From: Episyrphus balteatus
Lineage: Eukaryota > Arthropoda > Insecta > Diptera > Syrphidae
Direction of reading: 5' to 3'
DNA length: 64,000 bases
Assembly: GCF_945859705.1 (NCBI RefSeq)
Contig: NC_079135.1
Span: 108,774,288-108,838,287, forward strand
Shown: positions 11,757 through 23,525 of the stretch, piece by piece
Layout: every line of letters begins with the position of its first letter
Position numbering within the stretch: position 1 is the first letter of the stretch
Translations under genes and position numbers: made by a program
The notes under the pieces: model-generated
What the model saw: the letters and a program-made list of their open reading frames with translations, nothing else
Database searches by the model: none
Told to the model about the DNA's origin: nothing

Positions 11757-12560
11757 TGACAATAAACTGAGTTAATTGCGCCAATTAACTCGTTTATTGG
11801 GGCAATAAACGAGTTCATTGCGCCAATAAACAGAGTTCATTGCGCCAATAAACTCGTTTATTGAGCCAATAAACTAGTTTATTGGGCCAATAAACGGAGT
11901 TAATTGTGCCAATAAATAAGTTTATTGAGCCAATAAACGAGTTTATTGTGCCAATAAATTCGTTTATTGAGCCAATAAACGGTTAATTGCGCCAATAAAC
12001 AGAGTTCATTGAGTCAATAAATAAGTTTATTGGCACAATAAACGAGTTTATTGTGCCAATAAACGGTTAATTGCGCCAATAAACAGAGTTCGTTGAGTCA
12101 ATAAATAAGTTTATTGGCACAATAAACGAGTTTATTGTGCCAATAAACGGTTAATTGCGCCAATAAACAGAGTTCATTGAGTCAATAAATAAGTTTATTG
12201 GCACAATAAACGTTTTATTGTGCCAATAAACTGAGTTTATTGAGCCAATAAACGAGTTAGTTGAGCCAATAAACAGAGTTTATAATTTTTCTTTAAATTT
12301 CAATTATTTCAATTAACCGTTTATTGTGCCAATAAATCGTTTATTGTCCCAATAAATAGTTTATTGATCCAGAAAAATATTTCAACTAACTGTTTATAAT
12401 ATCAATAAACAGTTTATAAAATCAAACAACAAATTCAACTAACGTTTATTGAAATCAACTAACAGTTTATTGAAATTTTATGGAAAAAATAATTCAATAA
12501 ACAGGAGTTCATTGTCCCAACAAACTTGTTAGTTGGACGAGTTTCAATAAAAAAGTTTAT
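11757..12560. repeat. Right palindromic iteron array with an 84-bp higher-order repeat
   Basis: About 30 units of TTTATTG-n4-CAATAAA type, joined by 2-5 base spacers such as CGAG or CAGAG, can be read almost without interruption to about 12285, and more loosely to 12560. The string GGTTAATTGC recurs at 11981, 12065 and 12149. This shows a higher-order unit of exactly 84 bases, present in two full copies and part of a third. The cores here are mostly GCGCC, GTGCC or GAGCC, unlike the TCCC/TCGC cores on the left, so the arrays have been homogenised separately. Confidence 0.9.
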
Positions 12561-12711
12561 TGGGACAATGAACTTTTTTATTGATATTATGTACCTTTTT
12601 GGTTCAGTGTACTTTCAAGGGCCCAAGAAATAGATTGGTTAGATATACTATACGTGAATAGCACACAAAACTAATAAATTTTAAATATTTAAAAAAAAGC
12701 TTAACAAAAAT

Positions 12712-13529
12712 AAAAACTCAATTCATTTTCTTAAAAATAAAAAATTAAGAGAAGAAAACGAGCACCAAATTTAGTCCTTCCACGAAAACTCAACCTTTCC
12801 TAATTACAACGTCTGCAGCCCACATATTTTTTTAATTTCTCTTCGTATTTTTGATAATAAGTTTAAGTCGATTTTCAGAAACTGCTCTTAATAAGTTTTT
12901 ATACTCCAAATGCTAAATTTTCTTAAGCTCTTTCGTTTTACCTTTTCCACGAATCGAAAAAAAAAAACAATCTTGAATATCTATACCTACATTTTAATTT
13001 TGTGTTAAAAATTAAATCGATGCTGCTGAATTGAGCGTTTCGTTCTCGATATCCAAGGAGAACAAAACTGATTCATACATACCTACTAAGTTAATAAAAA
13101 TGAAAAATTTTCCTAGAAACAAAAACTCAATTCATTTTCTTAAAAATAAAAAATTAAGAGAAGAAAACGAGCACCAAATTTAGTCCTTCCACGAAAACTC
13201 AACCTTTCCTAATTACAACGTCTGCAGCCCACATATTTTTTTAATTTCTCTTCGTATTTTTGATAATAAGTTTAAGTCGATTTTCAGAAACTGCTCTTAA
13301 TAAGTTTTTATACTCCAAATGCTAAATTTTCTTAAGCTCTTTCGTTTTACCTTTTCCACGAATCGAAAAAAAAAAACAATCTTGAATATCTATACCTACA
13401 TTTTAATTTTGTGTTAAAAATTAAATCGATGCTGCTGAATTGAGCGTTTCGTTCTCGATATCCAAGGAGAACAAAACTGATTCATACATACCTACTAAGT
13501 TAATAAAAATGAAAAATTTTCCTAGAAAC
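12712..13529. repeat. Perfect 409-bp tandem duplication
   Basis: 12712-13120 and 13121-13529 are identical as far as can be read, starting AAAAACTCAATTC and ending CCTAGAAAC. The unit holds no gene and no recognisable element ends. Such identity means either a very recent duplication or an assembly artefact. It lies about 100 bases right of the iteron-array element. Confidence 0.93.
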
Positions 13530-13797
13530 AGAATTTTCAGATTCAGGAGGCAATAAATTCATGCGTTATGTTCTCTTGCCGAAAATATTTTTTTTCTCTT
13601 TTAGAATTTTTTATTAAGAATGCCTTCAAGCTTCGAACCAATCTTTATTGAAATTTTTTGAACAACCTAGTTTCGAAATGATTGCATTATAAAAATAAAA
13701 ACTTAACAAATTTTGTATGGAGATTTGCTTATCATTTTTAAAGTAGATCAAACTCTGCAAAAGTTCTTTAGTAATTTTTTTTTTTTTTTTTCTTAAA

Positions 13798-14058
13798 TTA
13801 TAACTCTACCTTCCAGACTATTCTACTTTCCACCATAGTGCAATTGCATGCCATGTCAGTATTGAAAAACAATACTAGGAAAACATGGGATGCCTCTGGA
13901 ATCAATGAGAAACTGTGAGAAAAAATCAGTGACTGGCTGTTGCAGTCTTGTATTGAGTTTCCATCTATAAAGACTGCCATACGACCCACATTATATTCAT
14001 TGTTTATTTCGGCATACAAATTAAAGTCCGAAATTGTATTTGATAAGATCCAAATAAT
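13798..14058 (-). pseudogene. Possible coding exon or gene fragment, unknown family
   Basis: The minus strand is open from 14058 to the stop at 13800. The translation has the mixed composition of real protein: DFNLYAEINNEYNVGRMAVF, then DGNSIQDCNS, SFSLIPEASHVFLVLFFNT, and MACNCTMVESRIVWK. Directly after the last of these comes AAG|GTAGAG, a good donor at about 13810, so the segment may be a spliced exon. The pattern DG-x4-DC followed by SF-x3-P-x2-SH-x-F-x-V and a final VWKV resembles a beta-sandwich domain with cysteines, possibly extracellular; this is inference. No AG acceptor is seen upstream, and a TAA lies in frame at 14061-14059. The Met at 13980 could be a start. It shares the strand of the exon at 3711-3837, but no link between them can be shown. 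Confidence 0.35.
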
Positions 14059-14061
14059 TTA

Positions 14062-17000
14062 AATTTATTCAACGAAAGCAATTTTCAGAGAGTTGAGTTT
14101 TCCAAAGAAATTGCGGGTCTTTTAATCCACTTTACAAAAAAAAAAACGAAAAAGGATAAATTTTAATTACAGACAAAAAACAAAGAACCTCGTTGACATA
14201 CTAAATGAAAAGAACGATTGCCTCCAGATTGTCTTAAATAAAAGGATGAATAATTGCATTATCAAATGGAATTTGTGTTGTGTCTCGTGAATTATTCAAA
14301 TTATTTTATTGTAATCCGATTTCACTGGTGCTATGCCATTTCAGTGCACATTGTTTAATATTCTTAAGATTACCATGGATTTCTTTTGGTTAAATTTAAT
14401 TAAGATCAAATTACGATTATCCGCACGATGCACTCTCCACAAAACCAACTCTGAGAAATTAAACTTGGAGAAATCTGCAGATTTTTTAATGTTTTTAATG
14501 GATGTTAGAAGAAACTTAAACACCAAAACCAAAGTCGATTACGACTTTTTTTTTTTTTTAAGTTACGCAAACAAGTCCACAAAGGACTTGTGAAAAAACA
14601 AATACAAATTAAATCAATTTTGGACACCAAGTGCCGGTGCCGTTATACTTTTCGTATATATTTTAACCCAGAAAATTCGAAAATCACATTAAAAAAAATT
14701 TAATGGATAGGTTTTCGAGATATGATTTTTCAAAATTTTTTGTCTTTGTTTTTTTCAACTATTCTTTGTAATCGGGCTATATCTTGAGTAATAAATGGCC
14801 AATCTGATGAAAAGATCCGGTACCTAAAAGCTGAATAAATAAGCAAGAAATACTTGAATAATTTTTCTGGGTCACTTTAGATGTATAAGTTTTTTAAGCA
14901 TTTTTTTTTTAAATCGATTTTTAAAAAAATCTTTCTCAGAGAAAAATTCAAAATCTTTCGAATTCTCAGAGTTGTAAATTTTGTATGTATATGTGTAGTC
15001 TGATTCTTGGGAAAGATAACGATATACTATCTTTTTTTTTAATTAATGGATAAGTTGTAAAAAATATTTTCGTAACGATAATAAATGTTGACACTTTTTT
15101 TTTACTTTTCGAGTTTTTTTTCTTTATTTTGAAAAGGAAGTTATTTTTGGCAGAAAATTAAATTTCCTATCTATATGGATCCTTTTAAAAATTAAAAAAA
15201 AAAATATATATTGTAAAAAATTTAAGAAAAACTATTCAAAAAAGATAGAAAAAAAAAACTGTTTTCCAGTTTATTTTAACAATTTCTTACACATCTCCAA
15301 ATTAACCAAGTTTAACTTAAAAACTCATTAACCCATCAAAAACTTACAAATTAATGCCATTTATTAATATTCAAACTTATCAAACCACTAGAATAATTCT
15401 AAAATTACAAAAGTTTATCTGTAAGTTCAAGGACTTAAACAAACGATTAAAAATTATAAACTTCTCTACAAAAATGTAAAACTTTTCCGTTCCAAAAAAA
15501 AAAAAATAGAAAAAAATAAAAACATTTAAATATTTACAACATAAGCCAATCCCAAAATCCAATTCAACCTCTCTGAACCATCAAAAGAAACAAAATTGCT
15601 TAGAAAATTACCTCCTTCATTGCCTCAAGACAGACACACAAAAATTAAGCTAATTTATTGTTCAATAGGAATTTTATATAAAACGGCTGCACAAAGGGTT
15701 CAAGAAGATGGCATATAATAAAAAAAAAAACCCTTAACAGACCAAGTCCCTTTAAAAAAACTAACATAACAAATAGAAAATGAACACAAAAAAAAAAAAA
15801 AATCAACCCGGAAGCTAATAACTTTTAGTAGGTATACTCCCTTCGGATAATCACTTTAAGAAAAAAAAAAAGGACACAAACCCACAAAAATTAGATGAGC
15901 TAAAACTTTTCAAATTTAAAGCAGAAAAAACTTTTCAACAACACAATCGTTGCTAATTTTTGACCCTTAGACACAATTTTGTACCCTCTTCTTCGGTACA
16001 ATATTGTTATTGCTCTGTGACATCAACGCCAAATTCAAGTTTTCCTTTTCTCTCATAAAAAGAAGAAGAAGAAAATAACCTAAATAAGAAAGTTTTTGAC
16101 CAAAAGTATATAACGACCATCAGCTTCTTTCAACTTCTTCATAACATAAACAAGGACATATAAGTAGAAAACCCCCCAAGTTTTATATATCTACTTTCTA
16201 TTCTACTCAGTATTCAATACAACGTACAGAAAATTGTTAGCACCATTAAGTTCCATGTCTCTAAAAGGACACATCCACATCATCCTTTAGCCTAGTTCGG
16301 GTGATGGTTTTGGTGAATTCAAGGAACCATAACGAGGTGAAAAATTAAATTAATTTTCATCAACCATCAACTTGTCATTATTTTATCTCTGTCTTCTCTG
16401 CGAAGCTTGTCTCATCAAATAGGGAATCTAAAAGGACGAACTAATGTATAAATAATTACACACACCGAGATGCTTAAGGATATCCCATCGCCATCAACCA
16501 TCATATAGAGAGAGAGTGTCAGTGTTCTATCTCTAAATCGACGATACGCTCGAGACCGTGAAGAGTGGTATATGTGTATCCTCATCACGTCATGATGTGT
16601 TGTAGGAGTTGTTGTAGGTAAGTGCGTGTGCCATGAATATTTTATCCTGTTTTTCTGCAGGAAAATCTAACTCATGTATCTGTTGTCATTATGTAATGAT
16701 TCACGCTCTGCTCATCAAGCTTTAAGTCTGAGGGTTGAAAAAGAGATATAGGGTCTTGAGTGACGATATCAGTTCGATATAGTAAAACATCACAGGAATC
16801 AATGACAAAAAGCTCCCCCATAACTTCCTTCCGACACAAGTTTAAAACGGTAAAACGGGAAGAGAATTTTTCAAAGTTCCTGGGAAATAAACTTTATGTT
16901 GATGTACGATACTTTAGCTCAGAGTCCTTCATTACCATAAAACCCACACAACACACACCCTAACTTTAAATGTCCCGTGTCACTGCTGGGGTTAGATGTC

Positions 17001-17853
17001 CTGTGATTTTGTTTTTTTCTTTCTTTTTTTTTTTGTGTTGTTAGTGTGAGTAATGTAATCAAGTCTTTTCGTCGCTTTTAAACTCCACAAATCGATTCAA
17101 TGGAAATAATGGTGGTATAAGGTGGGTATATTCTGCTGCTGATGATGAATTTTCTTGATACCTTATGACAAAGCTTTGATTTTTCCCTCACACTATAAGA
17201 GTCTCAGTCAGTGTCCCAGGCAGGACTATAGAACAGTATGGGTCCGGAAATAAGGCAAAATCGGAGAGAAAAAAAAAGAATATTCCACGACAGAGAGGAC
17301 ACAAAAAAAAAAGAATCCTTTTTATGAGCGATAATGACAGGAATAATAATCATGATTATGACAAGATTTATGCAGAACATGTTTCTAATGCTAACGACCG
17401 AGAAAATATGCGTCCTCTAGCGATGGGGATGTTTTTTTCTTTCTGTAGAATAATTTTTATTCTGGTGTAGTCGTTTGTCAAGTCATTGTGAATTTTTAGT
17501 TGGTTACCTGGTGAGTTGTTTTTTTTTTGTGACTTTAAATTCAGACAGATACTGTTATGGAAAAAGTTTTAAGTTGGAAAACAATGGACTCTTTTTGAAT
17601 TCTATAATTACATTTTGATGAGGTAATTACATGTTTGAGGTATTTTTGTCAGTTTTTCTTAAGAAATCGTAGGTTTTTTTTTTTAATTCCATTCGAAGCA
17701 CACATTTATTCATCATTTCTTACAAAGCATTCTCATTTGCTTATAAAAAAGCTTAATTTTTTAGGCCCAGGGACATAGGTTCACATGAAATAAGTTTATA
17801 ATGGACTTACATATGTCACACCTCAGTTGGGAACTTACTTCACGATTTCATAT
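14062..17853. other. Long non-coding stretch, partly unique sequence
   Basis: No gene is supported. From 14690 to 15250 the sequence is dispersed-repeat-like and very T-rich. From about 15600 to 17500 it is less repetitive, contains several A9-A15 runs, an AGAAGAAGAAGAAG tract at about 16062 and AGAGAGAG near 16506, and a consensus donor GTTGTAG|GTAAGTGC at about 16618 with no coding frame before it. The 16.2-17.5 kb part could be regulatory or intronic host DNA, since it lacks visible transposon ends. Confidence 0.4.
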
Positions 17854-19259
17854 TAGTACAGGTAAAATAGTACATAAAATTAAGAAATAAAAAAAAAAGT
17901 TTGCTTTTGGGATAAGAACCAAGTACAAAAAAAGTCTATAAAAAAAAGTTGGGTGGAAGGGTGTTTTTCTTCGAAGAGACAGTAAAATCTGCAATTGGTC
18001 CCAAAAAGTCAATGATTCGTGTGAAACGTCTAAGAATTGAAGTATAAACGTTTAATTTGTCATCAAAACCATAAATAAAATGAATCATTGGCTTTTTGAG
18101 ACCAATTGCAGATTTTACTGTCTCTTCGAAAAAACACCCTTTCACCAAAATTTTTTGTATGAAAACTCTTTATTCTTGCTTTCTATCCCAAAATCAATGT
18201 TTTAAGCAAATTTCATTAGGGTGACCCATCATTTTTGTCTTCACTCAAAAAAACACCCTTTTAACCATGATATTTTTATAGACACTTTAGATTCTTGTTT
18301 CTTATCTTAAAGTAACATAATTACTAAATTTCAATAGGGTACCACTAATATTACTCTTGTATTACACACTTTTTCAAATATACCTATATTTCTCTACTTC
18401 TAAAAAAAAACACCCTTTCACATAAAAAAAATTTATAGACTTACGTTATTAGTAATTTCGTAAGGGTACCATTTATACCATTGATTTTATTGAATTTATC
18501 GCGAATTTTTCCCTATTTCACAAAAAAAAACCCTTTAACCTTAAATATTTGTATAGACTTTTTGGGTTCTTGGTTTCTGTTATAAATGAAACATTTTTAC
18601 CAATTTTTAGTGGTGTAACAATTTTTTCCTAGTTTTTGTGTTTTCATCATTTCTTACAAAAAACACCCTATCACTCAAGATAATTTTGTACACTTTTTAG
18701 ATTCTTAATTCTTATACCAACCAAAACATTTACACCAAGTTTTAAAAATTAATAAAATTTAAATCAGCTGTTATTATACCTTCCTCACACACAACTTAAG
18801 CCATCAAAAAAACACCCTTGCACCAAAAATAATTTTACTTTATGAATCCTTTGTCCCTGTTTTATCTAAAACCTTCATCCCGAATTTTATCAGTGTAGCA
18901 TGTTTTTCACATGGGTTTCGGTTATATTTTACTTGTTGAAGTCAAAAAACAAGCACCCTTGTTTTTAATCGGCAATAACTTTTCTTAGAGCAATCGTATT
19001 GACTTTATTTTTATGTCATTAGATTCAGCATCAAAAAATACCTTAAAAACATGTGTCATATGACGATATTCGACAAACAATTTTTTTCAGTATATTTTTG
19101 ACATTCACCCCCTCCGTCTTGTCCGCGAAAAAACATTCTTCTGCCCAACTTTTTTTTATAGACTTTTTTTGTACTTGGTTCTTATCCCAAAAGCAAACTT
19201 TTTGCCAAGTTTCATGAGTTTAACATTTTTTTTTTTAAATGTCTATTTTACCTGTACTA
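17854..19259. mobile_element. Inverted-repeat element with TA target site (copy 1)
   Basis: The ends are GTACAGGTAAAATAG (17856) and CTATTTTACCTGTAC (to 19257), each flanked by TA, as expected of Tc1/mariner-type insertion. The inverted repeat resumes further in: the block GTTTGCTTTTGGGATAAGAA (about 17899) and the sequence through AAAAAAGTTGGG is mirrored exactly near 19145-19205. A second hairpin is centred near 18030. The interior is a chain of about eight diverged units of roughly 130 bases, each beginning AAAACACCCTTTCACC. No transposase frame remains, so this is a non-autonomous element. Confidence 0.8.
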
Positions 19260-19282
19260 GATAGATAGATGGATAGATAAAT
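19257..19282. repeat. GATA microsatellite
   Basis: An imperfect run of TAGA/GATA units directly abuts the right end of the preceding element. Confidence 0.8.
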
Positions 19283-20061
19283 TCTTTATTTCATAAAATT
19301 TTGTTTCACAAATTACTATATAGACTTGTGTCACACTCAGTCAAGTCAGCTATAAATTTCATGCTTACGCCTTTGAAAAACAAAAATCAAGTGGGACATA
19401 AAACCACAGGTTTATTTTGTGGATTTAAGATACCATTAAGGTGATCTAGAATCGAATTGTGGAGTTATGTCCCACCGAACTGGGACTTTTAAACATTTTT
19501 AAACAAAAGTTAAAATAATTCTGAAAAATATTAAAATTTTTAGTAGATTTCGGGGTAGGGACGGTAAAGTAGAAATCTTTGGCGTATAATTCTTCAGCAA
19601 AAATGGTTTTCGAATCCCATTCTCTAGATTCGAGACAAGCAAATTTAACGATAGCCGATAAGAGATAAACTGATGAAAACGACTTGAGGTATCACTGTAG
19701 GGATAGTTGTAAATAAAAAAAAAATACAGCCGTGTTTAAGATAAGAACTCTTCATGAGCGTGTTAAAAATTTAAATTATGTCTGTTAAAAATAAAAAGTT
19801 GCAGGTTTTCTTGAAAAAAAAGATAGGTTTGTAAGAGTCAACTTTGGAAGGATCTATTTTAAGACCTTTTTGAACTTACAAAGCTGCTAAGATGCACTTA
19901 AACTATAGCAAATTTAAAATTTATGAACCAAAAACTAAAAAAAAAAGAACAGAAAATTTTGCTTAAGTTAACTCTTGTTTTTTGTATTGGTTCCCAAGCA
20001 ATCTTTTTAAGTCCTAAACCCAACTATTTGTCTTAGTTATGGCTACCGATATGAAAAATTA

Positions 20062-20345
20062 ACGATTGCATTTTTTTCACTGCCCTGTTCTTTCAACAAC
20101 AAGAATTCGACTATTCTTGGTAAAATCTCCTACCCAGACCATTACAAACTTATCTTTCTTTGTCTCATGAAAGGAGCAAGGCCTAGTGACCAAAACCACT
20201 CTCAACTATGCTTTCCTCAAACGAGACAGTTACTCTGAATAAAATAAAAATGTTTTAAGGTGATGGAGGCTGGGATACGAACCCAGACCACTGTCGTAAT
20301 AGTCCATCTTACTAACCATTGCACAACAGCCGCGTACTAGTCTGT
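20062..20345 (-). mobile_element. Probable tRNA-derived SINE, head at 20262-20345
   Basis: Reading the minus strand, GCAATGGTTAGTAAGATGG resembles a D-arm/A box. About 25 bases later CTGGGTTCGTATCCCAG forms a perfect five-pair T-arm with a seven-base loop and contains a B-box-like GGTTCGTATCC. The acceptor strands do not pair, so this is not a functional tRNA. A further 200 bases of non-tRNA sequence follow, as in SINE bodies. The 3' border and tail are not clear. Confidence 0.55.
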
Positions 20346-20478
20346 GGGCTAGCACCCTTCCTTTAAAAAAAACTTTCAAAACACTCACAAGTTAAGCAAG
20401 TCATAGTTTTAAAATTGTGAATATGTAAAGTTACTTAAATACAAAAAAAACAATCATTAAAAATAATAGATTAGATAT

Positions 20479-21535
20479 TAGGGTGGGTCAAAAAAATCGA
20501 AATTCTTTTTTTTGATTTGGTACTCCGAAAAATCGATTGCAAGACACCTCTATGAGCTCTATATATTAATCCGCTTCGCAATTTTCCTTGTACACTTTTT
20601 TTTTGTTAATCTAACCGTTTAATAGATATTTGAGGTCCAAAAATCGAGAAAATCTTTAAAAATTCGTTTTTTGTTCTTAATTTTGTAACAACTTGAAAAA
20701 TTATAATAAACAAACCCGCAAGACATATTCTTGTAGGAAAAAGATTGTTCCACAAAAAAGGTCCTATTAACTTTTTTCATTAATCTAACCATTCTAAAGA
20801 TATTCGAGGTCAAAGTTAAAAAAAATTATAAAAACATTTTTTACTTTTCAAAATTTTCTAATTCACTGAAAATTCAATATTTTCAAATAAAAAAGATTAA
20901 TTGCTTTAACCGTTAAGAAGATATTCGTATCCAAACCAATGCCCACTGATTTCAATAGTTTTCTTATGACCCGTATGCATTGCGATTTGAATACGATTAT
21001 CTTCTAAACGGTTAAAGCAATTAATTTGCTGCTAAGGAACTTTTTATAGAACGTTTAAGCCCCTACAAGAAAACATCTTGTTAATTTGAAAATATTGAAT
21101 TTTCAGTGAATTAGAAAATTTTGAAAAGTAAAATTTGTTTTCCTATTTTTTTTTAACTTTGACCTCGAATATCTTCAGAATGGTTAAATTGAAAAAAAAT
21201 TATTAAGACCTTTTTTGTGGACCAATCTGTTTTCTACAAGAATAAGTCTTGCGGGTTTGATTATTATAATTTTTCAATTTGTTACAAAATTAAGAACAAA
21301 AAACGAATTTTTAAACATTTTCTCGAGAATAAGCAAAGAAATTTGCAAAAAAGTCGATTTATAAAAAAAATAATTTTTTTTTGTAGAAGCTTTTTTGTTA
21401 AAAGCGGAGGACCTTCCCATTAATATAAAAAGCTCATATTTGGTGTGTATATTCTAGAAGTGTCTAGCAATCGATTTTTCGGAGTAGGTACCAAATCAAA
21501 AAAAAAAATTAATTCGATTTTTTTGACCCACCCTA
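20479..21535. mobile_element. hAT-like foldback MITE with perfect 8-bp target duplication
   Basis: The element starts TAGGGTGGGTC and ends GACCCACCCTA. It is flanked on both sides by TTAGATAT (20471-20478 and 21536-21543). The two halves are inverted copies over most of the length, with an inner palindrome around 20900-21040 (GCTTTAACCGTT / AACGGTTAAAGC). The 8-base duplication and the TAGGG-type tip fit hAT elements; P-like elements also make 8-base duplications. No transposase is present. Related copies are at 57500 and 60102. Confidence 0.9.
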
Positions 21536-21543
21536 TTAGATAT

Positions 21544-23270
21544 GTCAGTTTAGTAAAATTAATTTATTTCCAACAATTTATTTCGCGTCAAAAAAATTGA
21601 ATGTTTTTCTTTCCAACACAATCTCGGAACAAAAAACCTTTAAAACTCTACAAAAAACTAAAGAAAGTTCATACAAGTTTGCGTCCTCAAAGTTCGACGT
21701 ACCTTGAAACTCTTGGATACATAAATTCCCATCTCCATACTAACTTTTAGTTTTAAACGGTAATAAATCGTTCCCACACAAAAATGTATCTCGTTATTCA
21801 TCTCTTATAACACATACACTCGTACCAACACCATACTCATACTAAAATTCCAATTTTCAGTCCAGATTCAGTCGGTATACAACAAAAATCTCATAACTTC
21901 TCTTAAAAAGGTATGTGTACTTTTTCCAAGAATAAAACAAGGCTACAAAAATAAATAAAAAACCAAGAAAAAAAAAAAAAACTTTATTGTCCCTGGTGGT
22001 CTGCAGGAGTGCAATAATGATGTGTTGGCAAGACCCTTACCATTTATTAAAGCCCTGAAAACGACGAACGACTTGAATTCCTTTTGTTTCAACATAATAT
22101 TCTTTTCCCGTTTCTATATTAATGTCGGTATACTGCAAATGAAATGTATCTCAACGGTAGTTAACATCGCTGTGGGTGGTTTAAGTACAGTTAGGGGAGA
22201 GATTTTGGCAAAAGAACACGCGATATCGCTTCAGCTATATCATACCCACCATCAACTCAACTCAGTCAGTGGAGTGTATACAGTTTGTTGGTTAAATGAC
22301 TGCAACAACGACCCACATGGAATACAATTAAACGATTACAATGGGACTTGCCGTAAACTGCATCGGCATACTGGGTAACGAGAACGAGAACGAGACATCC
22401 ACTGTAACTATACTACCAACCACCCTAAACCACCTACACACACCTACATCACCACGTGCAAGCAGCTTTCTCTTTGTATGCTCCCAAACTGTAGTTAGTA
22501 GGTATACAATGCAAACACCACCACCGTAGTAAGGGTTCTAAGCAAGCAGTATTATCCTCGCGGGTAAAAACAAACCAACATCCATACGGTTTTATAGTTG
22601 GATGCAAACAAATAAACAAGAAATCGTGCACTCGCAACAATTGCTAGAGCCTGCCTGCAACATACACCCCCAACTACAACATTTACCCCCACCCACCCTA
22701 AATGCCAGGAAAATAATCTCCCCTCCCTACGAATTGTGTAGGCGAATCTGGAAGGTTGGGATCAGTAGGAAGGTAGATGGGCGACTTAAGGACTCGATTA
22801 TAGGGTAGTGATGGTGGAACATGGCTTATGCTATAGGGTGTATCAAATACAAGCACTCCTAGCTCCACCTAGCTAGCAGTATTATTGTCCCTGATGTTCT
22901 TCTTTCTCCCTGGGATGAAGTGATGATAATAAGGAACATTAGTGTTTTTTTTTTTTTTTTCTGCTTTGCACTCGCTTAGTTTTCAATGAGGGGGAATATC
23001 GCAATGATGATTATAGTGTTTGGTGGTGGCTGATGATGGTGGACGAAATAACAATGCCAATGATTGTTTTTCGTTTCCATTAAGGATTTTATTGAGCTTA
23101 CTGGTTGATTTCTTTGAAGATTTGTTCTTTTTTTATGTAGTTTTCCAAGGATATCAACGATTCATGAATAAATGATTTTTGTTTTCAATTTATTTTTTTA
23201 AATGAGATTACAAATTCGGGATGAATTGACATAGAGTAAGAAAAATTACTTCCCATATCCATATTACCAA
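21544..23270. other. Mostly unique, less AT-rich stretch without a supported gene
   Basis: The part from 21960 to 22900 has the highest G+C of this half of the window and several overlapping open frames of 60-118 codons on both strands. None has splice signals, a usable ATG context or a recognisable domain, and frames overlap on opposite strands. A regulatory or intronic function is possible. A T17 run lies near 22945. Confidence 0.35.
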
Positions 23271-23277
23271 AGTATTT

Positions 23278-23525
23278 ATTTCCCGTTGGGGTAAAAACCA
23301 GAATCCCGAAAACTCAAAATCCAAAATCAAGAACACCGAAACCCAGAAAATCCATTTTCCAAAATCTAAAAAACCCAGAATCCCGAAAACCAAAAAATCC
23401 CGAATGGTATCCCGAAATTACGAAAAATTATATAAAATAAAAATTTTTCATGATTTTCGGGTTTCCCGGATTCTGGGTTTTCTGGATTCTGTATTTGCGA
23501 GATTTTGGTTTTTTTTGGATGCAGA
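23278..23525. repeat. Small inverted repeat built of AATCCCGAAAAC-like units
   Basis: Degenerate 10-12 base units such as AATCCCGAAAAC, AAACCCAGAAAATCC and CCAAAATC run to about 23420. They return in complement (GGATTCTGGGTTTTCTGGA) to about 23525. This resembles the internal repeat structure of Foldback ends on a miniature scale. No target duplication was found. Confidence 0.55.

Larger units (their letters stand above)
7070..12608 (+). mobile_element. Candidate 5.5-kb Foldback-like DNA transposon with palindromic iteron arrays and an internal gene
   Basis: The outer ends are related inverted repeats: CACTGAA starts at about 7070, and its complement TTCAGTG ends at 12608. Both share, further in, GTACATAA, a T/A-rich stretch and CATTGTCCCAA. 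Inside each end is a long array of about 20-base palindromic units built on GTTTATTG-n4-CAATAAAC: about 1.5 kb on the left (interrupted) and about 0.8 kb on the right. Between the arrays lies a three-exon gene remnant (about 9233-10973). Inverted ends made of many sub-repeats are the hallmark of Foldback elements. A TA dinucleotide flanks both CACTGAA ends, but no longer target duplication was found, so the exact borders and superfamily stay open. An alternative is two independent palindromic satellites on either side of a host pseudogene. Confidence 0.55.

Noticed and set aside
7070..12608. CRISPR-like array of regular repeats and spacers
   Set aside because: The repeats are palindromic units with 2-5 base linkers instead of unique spacers, in a clearly eukaryotic context.
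16618..16630. Splice donor GTTGTAG|GTAAGTGC marking a 5' exon
   Set aside because: The donor matches consensus well, but no coding frame, promoter or acceptor partner could be linked to it.
22022..22378. Open frame of 118 codons, the longest single one apart from the 10.4-kb exon region
   Set aside because: It starts at GTG rather than ATG, has no splice signals or domain, and overlaps frames of similar quality in other phases. Raised G+C alone explains the length.
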